NCBI GenBank assembly: GCA_910577445.1
Contig: CAJTMZ010000124.1
Location: forward strand, 1 to 9,181
Origin: an uncultured Lachnospiraceae bacterium
GTDB lineage: Bacteria; Bacillota; Clostridia; Lachnospirales; Lachnospiraceae
DNA length: 9,181 bases
Direction: 5' to 3'
The notes under the pieces: model-generated
The model's input: only the letters and a program-made list of their open reading frames with translations
Database searches by the model: none
What the model was told of the DNA's origin: nothing
Shown here: piece by piece, positions 5,458 through 9,181 of the stretch
Layout: the number at the start of each line of letters is the position of its first letter
Position numbering within the stretch: the first letter of the stretch is position 1
Made by a program: the position numbers and the translations under genes

Positions 5458-6231
5458 TTACGTATTATAACCATTTTTTACCGCAGTGTCAAGAAAATTC
5501 AATGCTTCCCGGCAGCTTACGCGCCCTGAATTTTCCAGACCGCTGCCTGCTCTTTCCTGTTTTTCATTCTCGGCGCAAAGGTCAAGCCACGGCGTCTTTG
5601 CAGGGGGCTTTTCCTTTTTTACCAAAATAATGCCAAATTCCTCATAAAGCCAGTTCTCCAGCCGCTCTGTCACCTGGCTCTCCCTCCCTGCAAGCATCAC
5701 CTGCCGCATTCTCGGCAGATAGGGCGTCATCAAATCCAGAACCTGCTCGAAATCGCGTTCCCCGGCGTCTTCCGGCAGGGAAATACAGAGTTTATCAAAA
5801 GGCCGCAGGCGGTAAAGACAGACTGCCAGCAACTCAAAGGGCATCCGGCCTGGGTCTTTGCCAAATTCCGGGGCCAGAATCTGCTCTCTGCAGCCCCATT
5901 CCACCACCGCCTTTTGCTCCGCCCTCTCAAGCAGCTTTACCGCGGTATCTTTTTTCCATCCCTTAGGTTTTCCCGTAAACTTTGTCTTTTTACTGTACTG
6001 GGGCAGCAGGGCGTAATAAATCAGCATTCTTCCGGCCGCGCCCCGCCCCCTGCCCATGAGGTAGGGAAATTCCCGCTCCAGCTTTCTGACGGCAAGTCCC
6101 TCTCCCGTCAGCTTTTTTCCGTTTTCGGCGTACTGCCCGTATAAAATTCCCGCATAAAATAAATTCAGATAATTCGTCTCCATGGAAATACATATGCCGC
6201 AAAAGCCGCTCCTATTCCACGGAGAAAGCAA
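5458..6231 (-). CDS. Hypothetical protein, unrecognised (up to 257 aa)
   Basis: I do not recognise this family. The frame runs from a TTG at 6231 to TAA at 5460-5458. Neither start has a good ribosome binding site: the TTG has only GGAA nearby, and the first ATG (6183, METNYLNLFYAG, giving 241 aa) has AGGAG too far upstream. The start is therefore unsettled. Visible features are an aromatic N-terminal segment (YLNLFYAGILYGQYA), a Gly/Arg-rich stretch FPYLMGRGRGAAGRM (55-69), a basic Trp-containing segment KFTGKPKGWKKD (84-95), and a C-terminal part with several predicted helices followed by a charged, probably disordered tail from about 205. No membrane segment or signal peptide is evident. 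Codon use resembles dusB. It sits 30 nt behind dusB, so the two are probably one operon, and its last codons contain the greA promoter. Confidence 0.75.
   Translation of the reverse strand: MLSPWNRSGFCGICISMETNYLNLFYAGILYGQYAENGKKLTGEGLAVRKLEREFPYLMGRGRGAAGRMLIYYALLPQYSKKTKFTGKPKGWKKDTAVKLLERAEQKAVVEWGCREQILAPEFGKDPGRMPFELLAVCLYRLRPFDKLCISLPEDAGERDFEQVLDLMTPYLPRMRQVMLAGRESQVTERLENWLYEEFGIILVKKEKPPAKTPWLDLCAENEKQERAGSGLENSGRVSCREALNFLDTAVKNGYNT
5464..5492 (-). promoter_or_regulatory. Perfect consensus sigma-A promoter for greA-lysS
   Basis: TTGACA (5492-5487) and TATAAT (5469-5464) are separated by exactly 17 bp, matching the consensus at all 12 positions. The whole promoter lies inside the last codons of the preceding gene. 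The predicted transcript start is near 5457, giving a leader of about 110 nt before greA. Confidence 0.85.
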
Positions 6232-6261
6232 AATTCCGGCCGAAAACGTATCTTTCCGGCA

Positions 6262-7428
6262 TTACGCTTCCCGAAACATCTCTTCCACCATCTCCTCCAG
6301 TTTTTCGAAGGATTCTATTTCATTGACGCGTCTCCTTAAGGCCGCCGAATTGGGATAGCCCGCCGTATACCAGGCAATGTGCTTGCGCATTTCCCGTACT
6401 GCCGTGTACTCTCCCTTGATTGCAAGCTCCATTTTGGCATGGCGCAGAATAATCTCCCGCACCGCCTCCGCGGTTTTCTCCGGCCGCCTTTCTCCACCGC
6501 TTTTTTCCGCCCTGCACAAGTTTTCGCTTTTGCCGCATTCTGTGGCTTTGCCATCTCTTGCGGCTTTGCCGTCTTGCCCGGTTCTGCCGTCTCTTGCGGA
6601 TTTGCCGTCTTGCCCGGTTCTGCCATCTCTTGTGGCTTTTCCTTCTTCCCCGGGTTTGCTGCCTTCTTCTGCTTTGGCATCTCCCAGATACCAAAGAATC
6701 TCTCCGAAAATCCACGGATTTCCCCTGACGGCCCGGCCTATCATCAGTCCGTCGCAGCCGGTCTTATCAAGCATTGCCTTTGCCGACTGTCCGTCCGTTA
6801 TGTTGCCGTTTCCGATTACGGGAATTTGCACCGCTTCCTTTACTCTGGCAATGATGTCCCAGTCCGCCTCTCCCATGTAGTACTGCTCTCTGGTACGCCC
6901 GTGAACCGCGACGGCGGCCGCGCCGCAGCCCTCCGCTATTCTTGCAATCTCCACGGCGTTTACGTGGCTTTCGTCGAAGCCCTTGCGGATTTTTATGGTG
7001 ACAGGCTTTTTAACCGCTTTCACCGTCTTTGTGATAATTTCCTCCACCAGCTTCGGATTTTTCATAAGGGCGGAGCCTTCGCCGTTATTTACCACCTTTG
7101 GCACCGGGCAGCCCATATTGATATCCAGTATGGAAAAAGGCTTCTCCTCTATCCGCTTTGCCATCTCGCTTACGATATCCGCGTCGGAACCGAAAAGCTG
7201 CAGGGATACAGGCCCCTCATTTGGGTGTATCGCCATCAGCTCTTCCGTGTTTTTATTGTGAAAATAAATGGCTTTGGCGCTCACCATTTCCGTGCATACA
7301 AGCCCCGCGCCCTGCTCCCGGCACAGCAAACGAAATGGCAGGTCTGTCACACCTGCCATGGGAGCCAATATCAGATTATTGTCCAAAACCACGTTTCCTA
7401 TTCGCAGCTTCTTTATCATCTTTTCCAT
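6262..7428 (-). CDS. dusB: tRNA-dihydrouridine synthase (DusB type) with a repeat-rich insertion
   Basis: FMN enzyme that reduces uridine to dihydrouridine in the tRNA D-loop using NADPH. The frame opens at a TTG at 7455. I prefer the ATG at 7428 (388 aa) because GGAG lies 5 nt before it; family members start close to this point. In 7455 numbering the marks are: LAPMAGVTDLPFR (30-42) for FMN binding; DINMGCPVPKV (111-121) with the catalytic Cys116; HGRTREQYY (185-193); IPVIGNGNI (211-219); and GCDGLMIGRAVRGNPWIF (233-250). The helical tRNA-binding domain resumes at about 329 (EAVREIILRH) and includes GEYTAVREMRKHIAWY. Between them, residues about 259-327 form a hydrophilic tandem-repeat insertion, where relatives have only about 10 residues. 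The fold elements on both sides look complete, so activity is expected. It is followed at 30 nt by the unrecognised gene. Confidence 0.95.
   Translation of the reverse strand: MEKMIKKLRIGNVVLDNNLILAPMAGVTDLPFRLLCREQGAGLVCTEMVSAKAIYFHNKNTEELMAIHPNEGPVSLQLFGSDADIVSEMAKRIEEKPFSILDINMGCPVPKVVNNGEGSALMKNPKLVEEIITKTVKAVKKPVTIKIRKGFDESHVNAVEIARIAEGCGAAAVAVHGRTREQYYMGEADWDIIARVKEAVQIPVIGNGNITDGQSAKAMLDKTGCDGLMIGRAVRGNPWIFGEILWYLGDAKAEEGSKPGEEGKATRDGRTGQDGKSARDGRTGQDGKAARDGKATECGKSENLCRAEKSGGERRPEKTAEAVREIILRHAKMELAIKGEYTAVREMRKHIAWYTAGYPNSAALRRRVNEIESFEKLEEMVEEMFREA
6547..6654 (-). repeat. 36-bp tandem repeat inside dusB
   Basis: Two near-identical 36-bp units lie at 6565-6600 and 6601-6636, flanked by degenerate half-units at 6547-6564 and 6637-6654. 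Each unit encodes 12 residues of the form RDGRTGQDGKSA. It can be split into two diverged 18-bp halves (DGRTGQ and DGKSAR), so it probably arose by repeated duplication. Glycine falls at every third position for stretches, giving a collagen-like G-x-y look. The repeat stays in frame. Confidence 0.85.
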
Positions 7429-7516
7429 CATTTCTCCGTTTCCCGTAAGTCTCAAAGTCTCTTCCGCCAGCCGGCGCCCCTTTTTAACAACTTACCTCCC
7501 GCTCCTTCTTCCGCCT

Positions 7517-7885
7517 CTACTCATCCTCTTTCAGCAAATCCCCCACGTCCTCGTGAAGAATCAGCACACGGTAGTAAAGGCTTAGGGATTCAAACATTTC
7601 CTGTCTTTTGCGGCGGACCTCGCTTACCAAAAGGCCGCTTCCCACCTCGTCGTACAGATAGTCCTCCTCCGCATATTCGGTAGACATGGAAACGCTGCCG
7701 TCCTCCTCAAAGGCAATGGTGAAAACGCCGCCTATTTCCTCCGTAAAAAGCACGCATATTATATGCAGTTCATCCTGTATGGACTGCGGCAGCCCTTTAA
7801 ACTTTTCGTTGAAATAGTATTTTTTTTCATAGGCATTTGCCCCGCAGAGCACTGTCTTTTCCGCTTTTCCGGCTTCCTGGCTCAT
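7517..7885 (-). CDS. DUF6145-like hypothetical protein (122 aa)
   Basis: The start is the ATG at 7885-7883 (MSQEAGKAEKTVLCGANAYEKKYYF), which has GAGG 6 nt upstream. A longer open frame to 7906 lacks this support and runs into the stem of the upstream hairpin. The middle shows LPQSIQDELHIICVLFTEEIGGVFTIAF, and then an acidic stretch with YDEVGSGLL and the end FESLSLYYRVLILHEDV. This matches my memory of the small Lachnospiraceae family named DUF6145, of unknown function. The protein is acidic and cytoplasmic, with no signal peptide. It lies between argF and dusB on the same strand and may be part of a long transcript. The family name is moderately sure; the gene itself is very likely real. 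Confidence 0.8.
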   Translation of the reverse strand: MSQEAGKAEKTVLCGANAYEKKYYFNEKFKGLPQSIQDELHIICVLFTEEIGGVFTIAFEEDGSVSMSTEYAEEDYLYDEVGSGLLVSEVRRKRQEMFESLSLYYRVLILHEDVGDLLKEDE

Positions 7886-7909
7886 TTCTTTCCTCTTTCT
7901 CCACATAAG

Positions 7910-7948
7910 GGTGTCTGCGGACGCATGAACTCTCCGTCCGCAGACACC
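7910..7948. other. Perfect 14-bp stem-loop between argF and the DUF6145-like gene
   Basis: GGTGTCTGCGGACG (7910-7923) and CGTCCGCAGACACC (7935-7948) are exact reverse complements around an 11-nt loop. No run of T follows on the minus strand (CTTATG), and only four T follow on the plus strand. It is therefore not a canonical terminator for argF, although its position 34 nt after the argF stop suggests a role in 3'-end formation or mRNA stability. Confidence 0.7.
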
Positions 7949-7982
7949 TGATTTTCCCTGAAAATTGCAAATATCGGCTGTA

Positions 7983-8969
7983 CTACAGCGTAGCCGCCAT
8001 CACGGCCTTGATTGTGTGCATCCTGTTTTCCGCCTCGTCAAACACTACCGAAGCGGGGGATTCAAACACTTCGTCCGTTACTTCCATTTCGCTGACGCCG
8101 AATTTTTCTCCCATTTCCTTTCCAATCTTTGTTTTCAAATCATGGAAAGCGGGAAGACAGTGCATAAAGATGGCGCCTTCCCCGGCGTTGTCCATCACCT
8201 TTTTATTTACCTGATAAGGGGTCAATTCCCTGATTCTCTCCTCCCAGACGTTTTCCGGCTCGCCCATGGATACCCATACGTCCGTATAAATCACGTCGGC
8301 GCCCTTTGTTCCCGCCATCACGTCCTCCGTGAGCGTAATGGAAGCCCCTGTTTTTTCCGCGATGGCCTTACATTCAGCCACAAGCGCTTCGTCCGGAAAA
8401 TACTTCGCCGTGGTGCAGGCGGTGAAATGCATCCCCAGTTTGGCGCAGACCACCATCAGGGAATTACCCATATTGTAGCGGGCGTCTCCCATGTAGGTCA
8501 GCTTTACGCCTTTAATCCGGCCCAGCTTTTCTCTGATTGTGAGCACGTCCGCCAGCATCTGGGTGGGATGAAACTCATTAGTCAGCCCGTTCCATACCGG
8601 AACGCCGGCATACTTTGCCAGTTCCTCCACAATACTCTGCTCAAAGCCCCGGTACTCGATTCCCTCGTAAATGCTCCCCAACACCCGGGCCGTATCCGCA
8701 ATGCTTTCTTTTTTGCCAATCTGGGAGCCCGAAGGGTCTAAATACGTGGTTCCCATTCCCAAATCATGGGCCGCCACCTCAAAAGAGCAGCGTGTTCTGG
8801 TGCTGGTCTTTTCAAAAATCAGCGCTACGTTTTTGCCCTCGTGCAACTGTTTTGTGAGAATCCCTTTTTTCTTCTTATCCTTGAAATCCGCCGCCAAATC
8901 AATCAGATACAAAATTTCTTCCGGTGTGTAATCCAGCAGCTTTAAAAAATTGCGTCCTTTTAAGTCCAT
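7983..8969 (-). CDS. argF: Ornithine carbamoyltransferase
   Basis: Cytoplasmic enzyme that makes citrulline from ornithine and carbamoyl phosphate in arginine synthesis; it can also work in reverse in the arginine deiminase pathway. The 328 residues match the usual length of about 330. Carbamoyl-phosphate binding is shown by STRTR (56-60) and HPTQ (134-137). GDARYNMGNS (161-170) is the second-domain motif. D230 and SMGE (234-237) with HCLP (270-273) bind ornithine and carry the catalytic Cys271. The ATG at 8969 has AGGA 7 nt upstream. No arcA or arcC neighbour is visible, so the anabolic role (argF) is preferred over arcB, but one gene alone cannot settle it. It starts about 50 nt after the SPFH gene. 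I see no arginine operator or promoter in that gap, so read-through from upstream is possible. Confidence 0.97.
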   Translation of the reverse strand: MDLKGRNFLKLLDYTPEEILYLIDLAADFKDKKKKGILTKQLHEGKNVALIFEKTSTRTRCSFEVAAHDLGMGTTYLDPSGSQIGKKESIADTARVLGSIYEGIEYRGFEQSIVEELAKYAGVPVWNGLTNEFHPTQMLADVLTIREKLGRIKGVKLTYMGDARYNMGNSLMVVCAKLGMHFTACTTAKYFPDEALVAECKAIAEKTGASITLTEDVMAGTKGADVIYTDVWVSMGEPENVWEERIRELTPYQVNKKVMDNAGEGAIFMHCLPAFHDLKTKIGKEMGEKFGVSEMEVTDEVFESPASVVFDEAENRMHTIKAVMAATL

Positions 8970-9019
8970 TTCTTTATCCTGCTCCAGTTCCGCAAAAGCC
9001 CCGCAATGCCCGGCGGAAT

Positions 9020-9181
9020 TTATTTGTCAGTCATCAGTTCCTTCAGGGACGAAGCCAGTCCCGCAATCCCCTGAATCTCCGAGGGGATAATAATCTTGGT
9101 GGCCTTGCCGTCCGCCGCTTTCTCAAAAGCCTCCAGGCTCTTAAGACGAAGCACGGCTTCGTCGGCTCCCGCCTCACGTAG
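9020..9181 (-). CDS. SPFH/band-7 domain protein (QmcA/stomatin-like), C-terminal end (partial)
   Basis: The last 53 codons before TAA (9022-9020) are present and the gene enters from the right edge. They read LREAGADEAVLRLKSLEAFEK, then ADGKATKIIIPSEIQGIAG and LASSLKELMTDK. The 'LKSLEAFEK.ADG.ATK.IIPSEIQG.AGL' pattern is the typical C-terminal end of bacterial QmcA-type SPFH proteins. These are anchored in the membrane by an N-terminal segment and form oligomeric rings thought to organise membrane domains and control proteases. The N-terminal anchor and the SPFH core are outside the window. Codon use matches argF. Confidence 0.85.
   Translation of the reverse strand, partial: LREAGADEAVLRLKSLEAFEKAADGKATKIIIPSEIQGIAGLASSLKELMTDK

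Noticed and set aside
6547..6654. 36-bp repeats considered as a CRISPR array
   Set aside because: The units are directly adjacent with no spacers and stay in frame within dusB, so they are a coding tandem repeat.
6379..7683. A 434-codon open frame on the plus strand opposite dusB and the DUF6145-like gene
   Set aside because: It is the mirror of GC-rich minus-strand coding sequence, has no recognisable domain, and crosses two well-supported genes and the gap between them.
7965..8741. A 258-codon open frame on the plus strand opposite argF
   Set aside because: It is fully antisense to a textbook ornithine carbamoyltransferase and shows no family signal of its own.

Overview
The window looks like a chromosomal segment of a Lachnospiraceae-type Clostridia (Firmicutes). 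The basis is the gene order argF, a DUF6145-like gene, dusB, an unassigned gene, greA and lysS, together with Lachnospiraceae-style protein sequences and strong AGGAGG-type ribosome binding sites. Essentially all coding sequence is on the minus strand. Family calls come from recognising sequence motifs; no database search was run.

Reading in the direction of transcription (right to left), the ordinary chromosomal part spans about 9181 to 2790. It contains the C-terminal end of an SPFH/band-7 (QmcA-like) membrane protein; argF (ornithine carbamoyltransferase); a perfect 14-bp stem-loop; a small DUF6145-like gene; dusB (tRNA-dihydrouridine synthase) with a tandem-repeat insertion; an unrecognised 257-residue protein; greA (transcript cleavage factor); and lysS (class II lysyl-tRNA synthetase). 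greA and lysS are probably co-transcribed from a perfect consensus sigma-A promoter (TTGACA, 17 bp, TATAAT) lying inside the end of the preceding gene. The greA leader of about 110 nt holds overlapping stem-loops next to the Shine-Dalgarno. LysS carries a fused C-terminal tRNA-binding OB domain (Trbp111/EMAP-II type), and base composition and codon choice change at the catalytic-domain/linker boundary.

The left part, 1 to about 2780, has the character of a decayed mobile island next to the 3' end of lysS. It holds two terminators, a five-repeat zinc-ribbon protein gene fused to a probable nuclease domain and disabled by at least three lesions, an apparently intact 60-codon gene translationally coupled to it, a strong terminator, the 5' end of an IS256-family element joined directly to the last third of a CHAP-type wall hydrolase gene of the kind found in conjugative elements, and the 5' end of an IS1182-family element that leaves the window. 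No integrase, relaxase or complete conjugation gene is visible.

The most interesting places are the lysS 3' end (a 12-bp direct repeat flanks the whole C-terminal extension, and three more TGATGTAA-type motifs or inverted repeats sit just beyond the stop codon, as in a site-specific recombination site); the low-complexity Gly-x-y insertion in DusB; the greA leader; and the decayed zinc-ribbon/nuclease gene.
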